Positions 24,318 through 35,766 of a stretch of 64,000 nt of DNA are shown here, in pieces. The notes beneath the pieces were generated by a model. The model was not told where the DNA came from, did not search any database, and saw nothing but the letters and a program-made list of their open reading frames with translations. A program made the position numbers and the translations under genes. Location: positions 144,715-208,714 of the forward strand of contig JABYQU010000060.1 in the NCBI GenBank assembly GCA_022264855.1, written 5' to 3'. How positions within the stretch are numbered: the first letter of the stretch is position 1; every line of letters starts with the position of its first letter. Source of the DNA: Lenzites betulinus. Taxonomy: Eukaryota > Basidiomycota > Agaricomycetes > Polyporales > Polyporaceae.

Positions 24318-24936
24318 TCACTGGTTTATTTTCTTGGTGCGGCCCATCCTGCGGCGCAGCCTGGCCGCTTTCCGTGCGCCCATCTGTGTGTGCGAGTGCC
24401 GCGAAGGTGAGTCTCATCGCGTAGCAACAGACAGGGAACGCCGCGGATGCGGCACGCACCTTCGCCTTCGCCTCCTCCAGCCTTTGCCGCTCTTCAGCAG
24501 CTTTCTTCCGCTCGAGCGTGATGTCTCTCCGTCTAACCAGTCTCACATGTCAGACACGGCTGCCTGCGATATACGAGCGTGCGGTGGGGAACGTACCGCT
24601 TGATATCGTCCTTTTTATCCTGCTTGAGTTCGGCCTGGAGCTTCTTCATCGCTTGCTCCTTCTTGGTCTTCTCCATGCGCTCCTCCCATTTCTTCGTCTT
24701 CACGCCTTCGGGAAGATGAGACCGACTGCAGCCAAGAGATGTCAGATGGGCCAGGCTAGAAGCGGAATGGATGGGACGTACACTGTGGCGGACTTGGGCA
24801 CTTTCCATGCCTTGCCTGAGACACGGCCGCTCGCCGAATGTGCGAGAGGGACGACGGGGAGATCGCCCGCGGCCGCGCTCGTCGACGCAGCAGACGATTC
24901 TGCTGGGAGATCCATAGACAGTGCTGGCTCGGACAT
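24318..24936 (-). CDS. CGR1: Cgr1-family rRNA-processing protein
   Basis: A small, highly charged nucleolar protein needed for pre-60S (5.8S/25S) rRNA processing in yeast. Four exons join to about 140 residues. Exon 1 is MSEPALSMDLPAESS...GKAWKVPKSATV. Exon 2 is RSHLPEGVKTKKWEERMEKT...LKQDKKDDIKR. Exon 3 is RDITLERKKAAEERQRLEEAKAK. Exon 4 is MGARKAARLRRRMGRTKKINQ. The WKxPKS motif, the WEERM block, the RRDxxxERKKAAEERQR coiled coil and the RLRRRxxRTKxIN tail match the family in order. The CDS is short enough, and split by three introns, that it is easy to overlook. Confidence 0.9.
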
Positions 24937-25852
24937 GATTTTTGCGAAGATGAGGACGGGGATGGTCGAATGGAGGATGAGCGGACCAACAGCGGACCAG
25001 GGCCTGAGCAGACACGGGCGCTTGCGGGGACCAAGAAAGGGAGGAGGAGCCCGTCGGACGCGTTTTTCCAGATGCGATCGGGCGATCTGGGAGACACGTG
25101 GGCTGGGGAAGAGATCTTGGCCCAATTGGGAGGGAGGCGTGGGAAGCGGTCGTGGCGCACGCCGCAGACAAGACTGCTTTGCCTCCGCGTACTGGCCAAC
25201 CGCGGCGGGTGCGAACGCGTCGCGTCTGCCCCAAACGCAATGCATCTCAGCAGCCGCTAGCACAGGCCTGCGAAGAGCGGGGTGTCTTCAGTGATGATAT
25301 CACCGCATGCCAGGGACGCGCGCGTACGTGTGCGATGAATGGTGCCAAGTTGGAGTCCCCCGCATCTGCGCTGCATCTGCATCCGCTTCGCAGGCGTTTG
25401 TGGCCTATTCAGTTCCCCAAACGCCCGCTTCCGCCCCTCGCACTTCCCAACGCGAGCCTCCGCCGCGCTCGCCGTAGCGGCAGACGTGGCGCAGCGAGAG
25501 CGTGTGCGAGACTGGCAGCGGTCGCGCACGGTCAGCGAAGTCAGCTCTGGTGCGCGCGTGTACCTGCATTGGTTGCCAGAGCAGCAGCGGGCCCCTGGGA
25601 GCTAGGAGGCGAGTTCTGATAAGGCCGGGGAGGTGCAGCTAGCCGTGTTGGGCGAGCGCGGACTCTGATGCGCTCTCTGCAGCTTCTCGCCATGGGGAGA
25701 CGGAACCGAGTGTTTGTTGTCCGCTGTTTGTCGCGCTCGCGCTGCTTACCGTTCGTCTGAGTCCCAACCGCTCTGAGGTTCGCCCGTGTCCGTCTCCTGC
25801 TCCTCCGCCGCGATACGACCTCCTCCTCCCCCCTCCCCGCGCTGCCGGCCTT
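24937..25852. promoter_or_regulatory. Divergent promoter region (CGR1 / low-complexity gene)
   Basis: About 900 bases between diverging start codons. Open frames on both strands are compositional and no protein family is seen. Pyrimidine-rich DNA at about 25795-25850 lies directly before the plus-strand start. Confidence 0.5.
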
Positions 25853-28601
25853 ATGAACGTCATGAACTCCCCCGTCGACCTCCGCTCACGCGACGACCAT
25901 GTCAGGCTCCTCCTCGACCAGCGTGCCGCCCGCGCAGATCTTCATGGCCGGTTCCCCTCCATCTCAGAGTTCTCAGACTCGCCCTCTGTCTACAGTCACC
26001 CGCACTTCTCCCCACGTCCCTCCGACAGAATCCCTCTCGACGGCCCCGCACAGCCCTTCCGCTTCCCCCACTCCCCCCAGGTCTACAGCCCATCTCTATC
26101 CGACGCTCGCTCTCCCATCTCGGACCGAGAACGTCTCAACATTCCCACCGCTAGCAGCCTAGATCTCGAGGACGACCCGCGCTCCTCCACTGAGTACGGC
26201 AGCATGCATGAAGAAGACGCGTCCTCCCCGGACGAGGACGGAGAGGAGGAAGTGGGCCGGGTCAGCATGTACGGCCCCAAAATGCGCTTCCACTCCCCGG
26301 CCCCCTGGGAAGAAGAAGACGAGGAGGATGCGTCGAGGGATAGCGTTGACGAACTCTCGACGCAGCCGAAGAGGAAGGGCGATCCCGGCAAGAAAGGCTG
26401 GGGGTTGTCCAGAGGCGCAGGCGAACCGCGTCCCAGCGTCGACTCTGTCCGTTCCAGCAGGCCGAAGCAGTCGTTCGAGACATCATCCGCTCTCTCCGCC
26501 TCCGGGGCATTAGCGTATGTCCCATCATTCCCGCATCTATCAAATTCCCACTCACGAGCATATATTCCCAAGTGCCCTCGCACAAGCCTCCATGTCGTCC
26601 ACGTCCCTAGCTATCAACCCCTCGCCTCAGTCCCTGCGGGACAAGCTGTCACTGCCGCGCCTGCGATCCCGCACGCCGTCCAACGTCGGCCAGATTGATG
26701 CGCTCTCGACCTCCACCAATGTTTCTCCTGTCTCTCGACTGACATCCCCGGCGGATACTGATGGTGATGACCGCTCTGTGGACCACACCTCGACGCGATC
26801 TGCGACGCCACAGTACGCTGAGTACACACATCCTTATGCCAATCCGGATCTCGTCCGAGGCGCAAACCTTGATCCACCGCTGCCATCGCCCAACTTTCAG
26901 GCAACATTCGGCACGGGCAGGATTGACTCAAATTCGACGCTCACCGACACGACGCCCAGCAGCAGCATGTCTCAGTTCCGCTCGACGACCACCATGTCCC
27001 TCACCCCAGGAACGTCGACAACATCTGTGAACCCCAGCTTCAGCGATTCGGCGTCCTTCACGAAGGTCGGGGGCAAAGGCATCTCCGGTCCGATCCCTGT
27101 GGACAAGGCGTCACTCTCCTTCGCAGCGTTCACCATGCTCAACAGCGTACCCCAGTCTCCCATTGTTCAGAATACGCCCATGAGTCCCGCACCACGGGCT
27201 CGCGAGCTATCGGCCTCTGGCTCTCCCATGTCTGGTCTGCCGGCATGGCATGAAAGCACAGGCGGAGGCGGGGCACTCAAGCTGATCTCGTTGCAGGAAG
27301 CGCAGGCACAGGCGAGGGAACGCTCACGGAGCGCAACTGCGCATCCCGTCATTTCAAGCCCGTACGCGAGCACATCAAAGACGCAGCTTCCTGATCCCGA
27401 TTCGGACGGCTCTCAGCGCGCCCAAGGACGTGCGCGTTCGACTAGCGCGGGCGCAAGCAAGGGAAGGCAGCCAGTACCCACTGGGGGCGAGTCTCCTGGG
27501 CAGCACGGCGGACCACACAGACAAGTCGCACGGAAGAAGAGCGGATTCATGCGCTTGTTCAATGGCAAGGACCGCGACAGGGTGTCCCCCAACTCCCCGC
27601 CACCGCCGGTACCATCACTCACGAATGACGCGCACGCGGCTAACCAGCCGCCAGTGCCGCCTGCGCAGTATTCTCGTCCGCGTCAAGGCTCCGCCACCCA
27701 TCGCGTACCTGTCCCGTCTCTGTCCCCCAGTACCATCGGCGAATCCTATGCGTCTTCTAGCGGTCCTGGTTCCGGCGGGTCTATCTCCTCTTCCGAGTCG
27801 TCTCCTGGGGCCACCGCTCAGCCACAAACGCCTAGCCCAGGACTGCGTGAGCAGCAGCTCAGCGCGCGCCGCAAGGTCCCCGATCTCTCGATCGTGACCT
27901 CGCCGTCGATGGGCGGCCTGACCGCGAAGGTGCCGTACACCGCGCCGCTGTCTGCGGGCGCGAACGACAAGTCGCACCACCTGACACCGACGACAATCGT
28001 GTCGCGCGCGGATGTGTTCAACGGTGGGGGTTTCCCCAGCAGCGCGCCGCCGAGCAAGACCGACTTTGTGGGCCTCAGCATACGCCCGGTGTCGACACTG
28101 TTCAGCCGCGAGCTCAAGGAGCAGCTCGCCGTTGCGGACGACAACTCGCTCCGGACACGGCCGTCGCTCGAGGCGGACAATGGCACGCCGACGACGAGCA
28201 CGACGATCATCTCCCCGCTCAGCCCGGACTTCCCCAACGGCGGGAAGAGTCTCGGATACGGACGGTCCAGCGACGAGAAGTCGGGCCATGTGTATGCGCA
28301 CGACGAGCGCGACCAGTCGAGCGTGATCCAGACGCTGCAGGAGCAGATCCTCACCGCGCGCCGCGCGTGGCAGCGCCAGATCTGGGAGCTCGAGGGCCAG
28401 GTGCGCGACCTCAAGGCGGAGGTCGAGGAGCTCCGCGCCGCGGACGGCAACACCGAGTATTGCGCGGCGTGTGGACGCGGCAGCGTTCGGCGCCCAGCCG
28501 CCGAGGCGGAGGAGCTCAGGAAGGCGGGCGTGAAGACGGGCGTCGTCAACCGTCCACGCGCCCGCACGGGGGTCGGCTCGCGGTTCGCCAGCGGCACGTA
28601 G
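25853..28601 (+). CDS. Ser/Pro-rich low-complexity protein with C-terminal coiled coil and Cys pair
   Basis: The start MNVMNSPVDLRSRDDHVRLLL is followed by acidic and Ser/Pro-rich sequence. One intron (GTATGTCCC at about 26516 to CCCAAG near 26571) joins SGALA to ALAQASMSS. Most of the ~895 residues are predicted disordered: many SP/TP pairs and a basic patch RKKSGFMRLFNGKDRDR, followed by PPPPVPS and PPVPPA proline motifs. The C-terminal 100 residues form a coiled coil (VIQTLQEQILTARRAWQRQI) followed by YCAACGRGS. The domain pattern suggests a regulatory or polarity scaffold (inference only). I do not recognise the family. An alternative start nine bases downstream (MNSPVDL) is possible. Confidence 0.7.
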
Positions 28602-29464
28602 GCTGCTTCCCACATGCATATGCACGACACGTCGACGTCTTCACGATGCGCTTTTTCTTGGTGCGCTCTACCATCCTCTCTCTGTCTCTCTCTCTCGTTT
28701 CGTACATACTACGCGCTCCAATTGGCCGTTCGTTCTTGTGGAATAGACCGACCCGAGGTCAGAAACCGCCGGTCGCCAGGGACGCTTTCGCTCACACCCA
28801 CCCACACATCCTCTTGCCTGGTGGCCCTATCGCCTATTTGTTTATTGTTATTATCCGTGTAATCACCCGCCGCGCACCACGCGCGCGCACGCCCGCACTC
28901 CCTTGACTCGTTCTATACGTCTCTACTTATCCTCACGACCCTTCTCGCCTGTCCATTTGATACCACACTAGAGTATGTTGTACCTGATAATATGTCGCAG
29001 TACCGCTTTGTCCCCTCCCCTCCCGCTAGCACCACCACCACCACATCTGTGTCCGCTCACACTCCCGCTCCTTCTCCCTGATCACGAGCCTCATCCGATC
29101 TTTCGCACTCCTCTCCCTCGCATACATCTCCGCCTCGCGCCGTCTCCGCTCGTTTCTCTGGGTCTTTATGGTGGTCGTGGCCGTCTTTGTCGTCACTCTT
29201 TCGCACATCATCAGCAGCTCGGAGTGCCCGTCTCGCACACCTGTTGTACCTGTTACTTGCGGGCGTACCGGTGCGGTCTGCGCAATTGCATGTTTGTATG
29301 GGCTCAGCCTGCAGGGCAATGCGATCGCATGCGTCTCTTTCACTTTGACAAGTTGGGTGCACACCCGTGTGAGCGTTGTGAACGTCATAACATCGGCAGC
29401 GAACAACATAAATCCTGGAGAACCTTCAGAAGATATATAGATAATACCCAAGTCCCAATCCCTC
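28602..29464. other. Convergent intergenic region
   Basis: About 860 bases between the 3' ends of the low-complexity gene and SEC39. CT- and CAC-rich patches occur (about 28670-28700 and 29025-29050). A 90-codon open frame at 29168 has hydrophobic stretches but no supporting context and is not called. Confidence 0.5.
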
Positions 29465-32400
29465 CTACTCGTCGTCCGCACCGAGCAACCACCCAATCCC
29501 CTTCTGCAGCACGCGCGACGCCTGCTCCGAAACCACATGCGCGCCGTCCCCCGCGCGGCCCCTGCTCCCGCTCCGCGAGCGCTCCGTCTCGTCCGACATG
29601 TACGACCGCCCGCGCCCGCCGAACGCGAACGGGATGTTCGCCGCGACGTGGCTGAACGCCTTGTTCGCGAGCGCTGCCGCGTCCGGCGAGTGCGGGATGT
29701 GCAGCTCCGGCATATGCATGCTCTGCAGGCGGCTCGCCAGCGATGCCACCGCGTCGCCCGCCCCGTGCCCGCTCATGCGCTGCCGGCGGGGCGCACCCGC
29801 GCGTGCGCTCGCACGTCGTATACCGCGCGTGCGCTCGCGCCGCCGCGCGACGTCGTCCGCCTCGAGCGCGCGCCACGCGGCGAGCACGTCCGGGAGGCGC
29901 TCCGCGGGGCAGAACTCGAGCGCGCGCCCGAGGAGCGCGAGCTTCTGCTGCGCGTCGGGGTGCTCCGGGTGGCGCCCGAGCTGGAAGCAGGTGAGCCAGC
30001 AGACCTCGCGCGCGGCCTGGATGTGCGGCGGGACGTCCGCGGATGCGGGGGCGGTGGGGTCGTGGAGGAGGAGGACGGTGTTGACCATCTGCTCGCTCGC
30101 GGCGTGCGCGCGCGCGAAGTCGTCGGATTGGAGCGCGGTCTCGGCGAGCATGGCGAGCGTCTTGACTTGCGCGACGACGTCAGCGCGGAAGCCGAGCTTG
30201 TGCACGAGGTCGAGGATGACCTCGGTGTGCTTGTAGGCGTCGTTGTTGCTGGATAGCACGCGGGAGACGAGGGAGAGACGGTCCTTCGTGAGGCGGATTT
30301 CGATCGGGGAGATGGGGATCCCGGGGCGGGACATGAGGTTGAAGGAGCAGAGGCGGGAGGTCGCTTCGATGAACTCTTTTTCCTGGGTGATGCGGTCGGA
30401 GGGTGTGGGGACGTCGAGGCTTGCAAAGGGGGAGTTATAAACCGGGTGTCCAGTCGGAGAGTAGGAAGGGTACGTACCAGTCGTACGCCAGTTTCATTTC
30501 TCCGAAGTGGTAGTTGCCCGACGTCGCGTTGTCGTAAAATTCTTGGGAGCAGGCCAGACAGAATTCTTCAATCACTTGCTGGTCCAGCGACAGTTCAGCG
30601 CTGGATGTGCGGAGCAGCTTCTTGGCGATGTCAAAGTCTAAGCCAACCGTTAGCTCTAGCCTGCAGTAACTTGCAGCGATACTTACTGCCGGTACTCAAC
30701 AAACCACTGAAGAAAGTGCGGATGATATCGTCCAGGGAGAGCAGGCAGAATGCGCTTCTCGACCCACTCTCTCCAGAACCCGATAGCTTCAGCATATCCT
30801 CCAGCAGCCATTCCCAGTCTTCTTGTGTCTCCAACTTGTCGTCTGACGCGTTGGCACGCCGCGCCATGCGGTTCGCGCGAGCGCGCTGCTCAGATATGTT
30901 GGAGTTGCTCTGCAAGAACCATCGCAAGGGCGCTGGGACGCTCCAGCGTGCAAGTATCTCTCCGGATTCCAGATGCACGTCCAAGACATCCAGCGCGCGC
31001 GAAAGGGAGGCCGTGGGAAGGGGCGTAAAGAATATGAGAAGGTCCGACGGCGTTGCGCGAGGCCGTGCCGTGGAGGGGGTGACAAAAGCACCTAGGGACG
31101 CAATGGTCGTATCCGCCTCATCCGCGTCGTCTTCATCGTCCTCCGGCGTATCCCAGGCGGGGAGGCACTCAAAGATACGACTCATTGTGGGCCACTTGTC
31201 GATGCTGTCGCTTCCATAGAGGCAGGCGAGTGCGAGACGTGCCATGGCCTCATCGTCCCGGATGACTCGCTGGCCTTGGGGGAGGGTAGGCTTTGATGCC
31301 TCGAAGACCGCAGCGACAATTCCCAGCGGCGCATTGAGGATGTAGTCATAGAGCAGACGCGTCGCAAGGGACGCATCGGGCTGCCCCGAACGTTCTGCGC
31401 GCGACTCCAAGACAAAGAGGTACGGCATGACTAGGTGCTGGATGTCATGCGCAATCGTCTCCTCCGTCGAATGCGCGAGGTACGCGCGAAGGACGTCGAC
31501 CGGCTGCATCGACCTCCACCTCCCTAGGGGCCAATCTTCCGCTGCGCCAGACTCCGCCTGAGGAACATCGTATACAAGACGAGCAATCAAAGTGAGGTCT
31601 TCTCCGGCTTCATCCAGTCCAGGAAGTCCCTGCGACGCGGCGTGTTGCACAAGGGCTAGCGCGGCGTCCACCATGCCAGTGGATGAGAGAACATGGTCAA
31701 TGCGTTGAAGGTACCAGGATGAGAGCTCGGAAGACGAGAGCGGTTCTGGTCGAGTGGGAAGGGGGGGATGGTCAGAGGATGGTGTCGGTGAAGCCACCCC
31801 GCACTCTTCCAACGCCAGGGTGCACTCTGACCTTTCCACGAAGTCAGGCTCTTCCCGCCATGGTTTGGGGCACAACTTCTGTTCTAAGTCCAAGGAAGGG
31901 TCGTAGGATGGAAGGAGGTCTCTGTATTCAGCAGCGAGCGCGAACTCCGGTATGCAGTCGAGAATGGCGAAGCGGGACGGCCACAACGTGGACCCATGAT
32001 GCTCCATGAGAATCCGAAGAGCTACGAAGTGCTCTTGCGAAGCCAGGATACACGCCGTGTCCGCCAGGTCGCATGTTAGAAAGGAGGATAAGGGTATTGG
32101 GGGCTTTCCAGGAGGTTTAGAACGTGTTGCCTGGGAAGGTTCGGTGGGACTGTCTGCCCAGGGATCGTCCTCCCATTCTTCGTCTATCGCTTCCTCCTCG
32201 CTTTCGTTCGCGACCGAGGCCTCCTTGCAGATTTCGTCGAAGGTATTCAAGCGATCCAAGCGGTCGAGCAAAATAGCGCGTATCCGGCATAGCTTGGCGT
32301 CCGTAGTCTCATCGGAGAAGTAGGACACAAGGGTAACATGCCGTGTCCGTGCATCCGCCTCAGTTCCATCCTCCTCATCGTCCGACCCGGCCCCGCCACC

Positions 32401-32661
32401 TAATGATGACCTCCTTGTGCGCGTTGCGGCGCTCAGAGAGCGCTCAGCAGCCGCCTCAGTCCTCTCTATTCCAAGGTCGAGCAGACAGCGCTGAACGGTC
32501 GCGGCGTCCAGTATCCGGTCGGCACAGGCAGCAGACACCCACAGGTCATCCTGTATAGGCTTCAGAAGTTGTTCCACATTATCCGCCGATAGTTCATCAT
32601 CAGAAAGAGCTAGCCATTGTGCAGCGGGGTTTGGCTGAGAGGAGGTCGTGGCGGTCGACAT
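29465..32661 (-). CDS. SEC39: Sec39-domain protein, subunit of the Dsl1 ER tethering complex
   Basis: Sec39/NBAS is part of the Dsl1 complex that captures retrograde COPI vesicles at the ER. The start MSTATTSSQPNPAAQWLALS leads a helical-repeat protein with the Sec39 features ICKEASVANESEEEAIDEEW, DDPWADSPTE, SFLTCDLADTACILASQEHF and STLWPSRFAILDCIPEFA. A middle exon gives DQQVIEEFCLACSQEFYDNA and GNYHFGEMKLAYDW. The last exon reads LDVPTPSDRITQEKEFIEAT and PIEIRLTKDRLSLVSRVLSS, then VILDLVHKLGF. Two introns are bridged (about 30635-30690 and 30422-30477). The C-terminal 100 residues are low-complexity and end LQKGIGWLLGADDE. About 1,025 residues are inferred. A longer upstream in-frame Met exists but the chosen start fits a compact leader. 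Confidence 0.9.
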
Positions 32662-32985
32662 ATTCGAGACGAAGACACGTGCGGGCGCGCACCGCGTACA
32701 TCTACCATGACGTGGGCGGCAGTGAAGCGCGTTGTGGCGGCACGCTCGAAAGCCTCCGGGGACTCTGAACACATGCACATAGTACTGGCAAAGAACGACG
32801 CTATTCTACTACACGAAAGAGATGAACAGCAAGACCATCCGAACGACCTAATGACAACCAGTGAATTGGAATGCCTTCAATGCAGCGCAGGTACGTCTGG
32901 CGAACCCTGATCGCGGCCGAGCACTTCATATCCGCGTCAAGTCGCCTTCTTTTACGAGGCACCCCAAGTGCAAGAAGGTCCACTT
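32662..32985. other. Intergenic SEC39 promoter / NIP7 3' side
   Basis: 324 bases between two minus-strand genes. No gene or repeat was seen. Confidence 0.5.
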
Positions 32986-33807
32986 TTAAAATAGTGTTTC
33001 CTAGAGAGCGTGTCAGATATGAACCAAGAATACAGCGAGTGTACCGGCATACCTCGTCACGAAGGTACTCTCCCACATCACTGTAAGAGCGTGCGTGGTT
33101 AGTGTGCTATCGGTATTAGCCAACGTCACATCATGCTCACGATTGATGGAATACGATGATAGCTGTAGGGTCGAGTTTCCGCGTATCAATGGTAGATCTA
33201 GCAGTCACTCCGAAACCCTACGACATTTACTACAAGTCAGTACATCTCATGATTTCGCAACATTGTTGCACTCACCAATGGTATGTCGTTCATGCTGAAG
33301 ACAACGACGCCCTGGTGCTCGGGCGTGTCCTCCGTGATCCGACCCAGATGAGCCTTCAATACATGATTCCCGTACAGGAAGGGCATCTCGCCATTTGGCT
33401 TGATCCAAACCTGTAGGTATTTGTAAGGAGCAACTTCTAGACGGTCCAGAGTGGACCGACTGACCTTGTACTTCGCGTATTGTGCAAGATAATCGAGGGC
33501 GGTGATGTGCAGTTTAAATTTGCCGCTCTTGGAGAATTTGCCGAAACACGTCCCCAAGCTAACGAGGTTGGGTCTTGCGACAGATATTGCGAGCTTCATA
33601 GACGACTCAGAGACGTAGAAAACTCTGTCTTTCTGCAGCCGGAAACAGTGGGGTTCATCCTCGCGGTCGATGAGATGTACGAGGTTTTTGCCCTGTGCCG
33701 GAACTCGGTCAGGCATGCGACAAATGACTGTACATGTATACACGCACGACGTAATTTGCCAGTTTCGCAAAGACAGCCTTGCTCTCATCCTCTGTGAGGG
33801 GACGCAT
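32986..33807 (-). CDS. NIP7: Nip7, 60S ribosome biogenesis factor (PUA domain)
   Basis: Nucleolar pre-60S factor that binds rRNA through its C-terminal PUA domain. The start [20 protein letters not shown] is diagnostic. Then come [60 protein letters not shown] and the PUA domain [20 protein letters not shown], then [25 protein letters not shown] and [17 protein letters not shown]. The end is split: DVGEYLRDE, an intron with GTATGC donor and TCTAG acceptor, then a five-codon last exon ETLF-stop. About 181 residues and six introns match the family length exactly. An intron also interrupts WIKPNG's preceding Tyr-Lys. The tiny terminal exon would be missed by simple open-frame calling. Confidence 0.95.
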
Positions 33808-34114
33808 AGTTGCAGTACGGGTGTCTGTAGACTTGAACTGGGGACAGTAGAGTTGGCGTATAGACGAGGGTGGCGAAGGCTGGGGCAGGAGGCGCACAAG
33901 CCCGTCCAAAAAGTTGCCGATCTCGATCTTCACGACCACGTGCGGCGATCAAGGTGGGCGCTTCCGGCTGTACGCGACGCTCGACATCGACCGGCGTGAC
34001 TTGAAAGCTTGCTTATCGCGACCATGGTACGCCCTGGAGCATATATGTGATTTACTGGCACAGGAGAAGTGAACGCGTCACGGCTTGGCCTCGGGATACA
34101 ACCGCTCCAGCAGA
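33808..34114. promoter_or_regulatory. Divergent promoter NIP7 / ureD
   Basis: 307 bases between diverging start codons. One HGATAR match on the minus strand (CGATAA at 34013-34018) lies about 100 bases upstream of ureD. Confidence 0.45.
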
Positions 34115-35074
34115 ATGTCCTCTCGCGCCCTACGTCCTGGCCAAGGCCGCATTGTTTTGCGCACCGATGGCTACTCGACCGGCTTCTCGGAAATGTCGGC
34201 GATGTACCCGCTGAAGCTGCTATCTCCACAACTACCTTCAACCGACGTACCCGTTGTGTACATGATGAGCTATGGGGGCGGTCTGGTGGGGGGAGACTGC
34301 GTGGAGCTTGAGGTGGACGTCCAAGATGGTGCTCGCCTCGCCATACTCTCCCAGGTAACTTTCCGTTCAGCCTTCCTTGTTGTAATGTACCAACTCGGGA
34401 TGTGTTAGGGATCGACGAAAGTGTTCAAGAGTCGACCAGGTCAAAGACAATCGGCTGCTGCACACGCGCAAATGCCCTCGGCTACGACCCAGAAACTTCA
34501 TGCACGCATCTCACCCAAGGGCGCTCTATTTCTGCTCCCGGATCCCGTCACTTGCTTTCGCTCCGCCAAATATCACCAGATACAGACTCTTCATCTAGCC
34601 GAAGATTCATCCGCTGTGCTCCTCGATTGGGTGACATCTGGCCGCAAATCTCTAGGCGAGGAATGGGCCTTTTCAAGATACTACAGCCTCAACGAGGTCT
34701 GGGTTGGCGGCCAAAGGATAGCTAAGGACGCTACGCTCCTCGAGGAACGTGACTCAGAGGCAGGCCCACTCACAGCGCGGACGCTTGCTGAAACTCTTGC
34801 ACCATATTCTTGCTACGCGACTGTCATCATGTACGGCGACCTCACTCGGAAGACCATACAACATCTATTCGCGGCGTACAGCTCTATCACAGTTTTCAAG
34901 CAGCGCGCACCGCCAACCCTCCTTTGGTCGCTCAGTCCCATTTGTGACAATAAGGGTTGTGTGGTACGAGTCGCAGCCAAGGATACGGAGGACGTTAAGA
35001 TGTGGCTCGGGAAGGCGCTGTCCGACCTGGAGAGTGTACTCGGCGTGGATGTGTACCGGATGGCGTTCTCATAG
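34115..35074 (+). CDS. ureD: UreD, urease accessory (nickel-delivery) protein
   Basis: UreD (UreH) scaffolds the UreF-UreG complex that inserts nickel into urease. Two exons: MSSRALRPGQGRIVLRTDGY, MYPLKLLSPQLPS, VVYMMSYGGGLVGGDCVELE and VDVQDGARLAILSQ, then an intron (GTAACT...GTTAG, about 34353-34408), then GSTKVFKSRPGQRQ. The family signature is complete: Y(G/x)GGLVxGD, L(L)SQ(G/A)xTKVxxS, LLPDPVTCFRSAKYHQ, LLDWVTSGRKSLGEEWAFSR and the C-terminal domain to VDVYRMAFS. About 300 residues is the usual length. I start at the first ATG of the frame that precedes the conserved block. Its neighbours are two allantoate-permease-like transporters downstream, which fits urea and ureide nitrogen use. 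Urease itself is not in the window. Confidence 0.93.
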
Positions 35075-35766
35075 AGCCGATCTCTAGAGGCGTTCATGAG
35101 CACGCCTGTTCTCTTGCATAGTGAGTGTGTGAAGCCATGCCCCGGACTCGCCGCTCACCGCCTGCTCAGGGTACGTACTACGCAGAAGCCTGCACTATTC
35201 ATGGAAAACACACCTCCAGTCTTCTCATCTCAGGAGGTGTGCCCTGAGGCTTACTCCATATGGGACCCCCCCACTGATGCATATTCTCTCCCGATCCGTG
35301 TCAGGCAATTGTAGGATGCAGAAGACTCTAATGGCGAGCGGTGGATATCGATAGCCTTCGTGGGCTAGCCCCAACGACGCCGTAAGTGCAGAATATCCTC
35401 AAGGGCAAAATATGTGAAAATAACCACACTCATGACTAGTTGCTTTCGGCGGGGAAATTGATGAGGGAATATGCGGAGGTCATAAGCCGCGCGTTGTACG
35501 CGACAGCGGCGGATTAGGTACAGAATACCGGAAGCAGTACTAATGCTACGCGCGCGGGTGTCGACGCAGATCTACACGGGCTGACCGGCATCCACTTTCG
35601 TAAAGTTCATGCAAGTAGTAGCGGCAAAGTGAATGCGGCACACGCAGCACACATAAGTATAGTCTTCCCCTCTTTCAAGCTTGTCGACACGCCCGTACAC
35701 CACCTCGACAGCAGCTCCGAACCACCTCTGTCCTCTGTCCCTATAGTGCACTCGTGCAGCATCGCT
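35075..35766. other. Intergenic ureD / transporter A
   Basis: About 690 bases with one HGATAR-type site (CGATAG at 35349-35354) and no further gene. It should hold the promoter of transporter A. Confidence 0.5.

Noticed and set aside
27615..28625. 336-codon minus-strand open frame inside the low-complexity gene
   Set aside because: Arg/Ala-rich shadow; the plus-strand frame has the coherent coiled coil and Cys motif.
29168..29440. 90-codon hydrophobic open frame
   Set aside because: It lies in a convergent 3' region with no promoter or homologue recognised.
29537..30256. 239-codon open frame antisense to SEC39
   Set aside because: Arg/Glu-rich shadow opposite the Sec39 C-terminal exon; no splice or family support.
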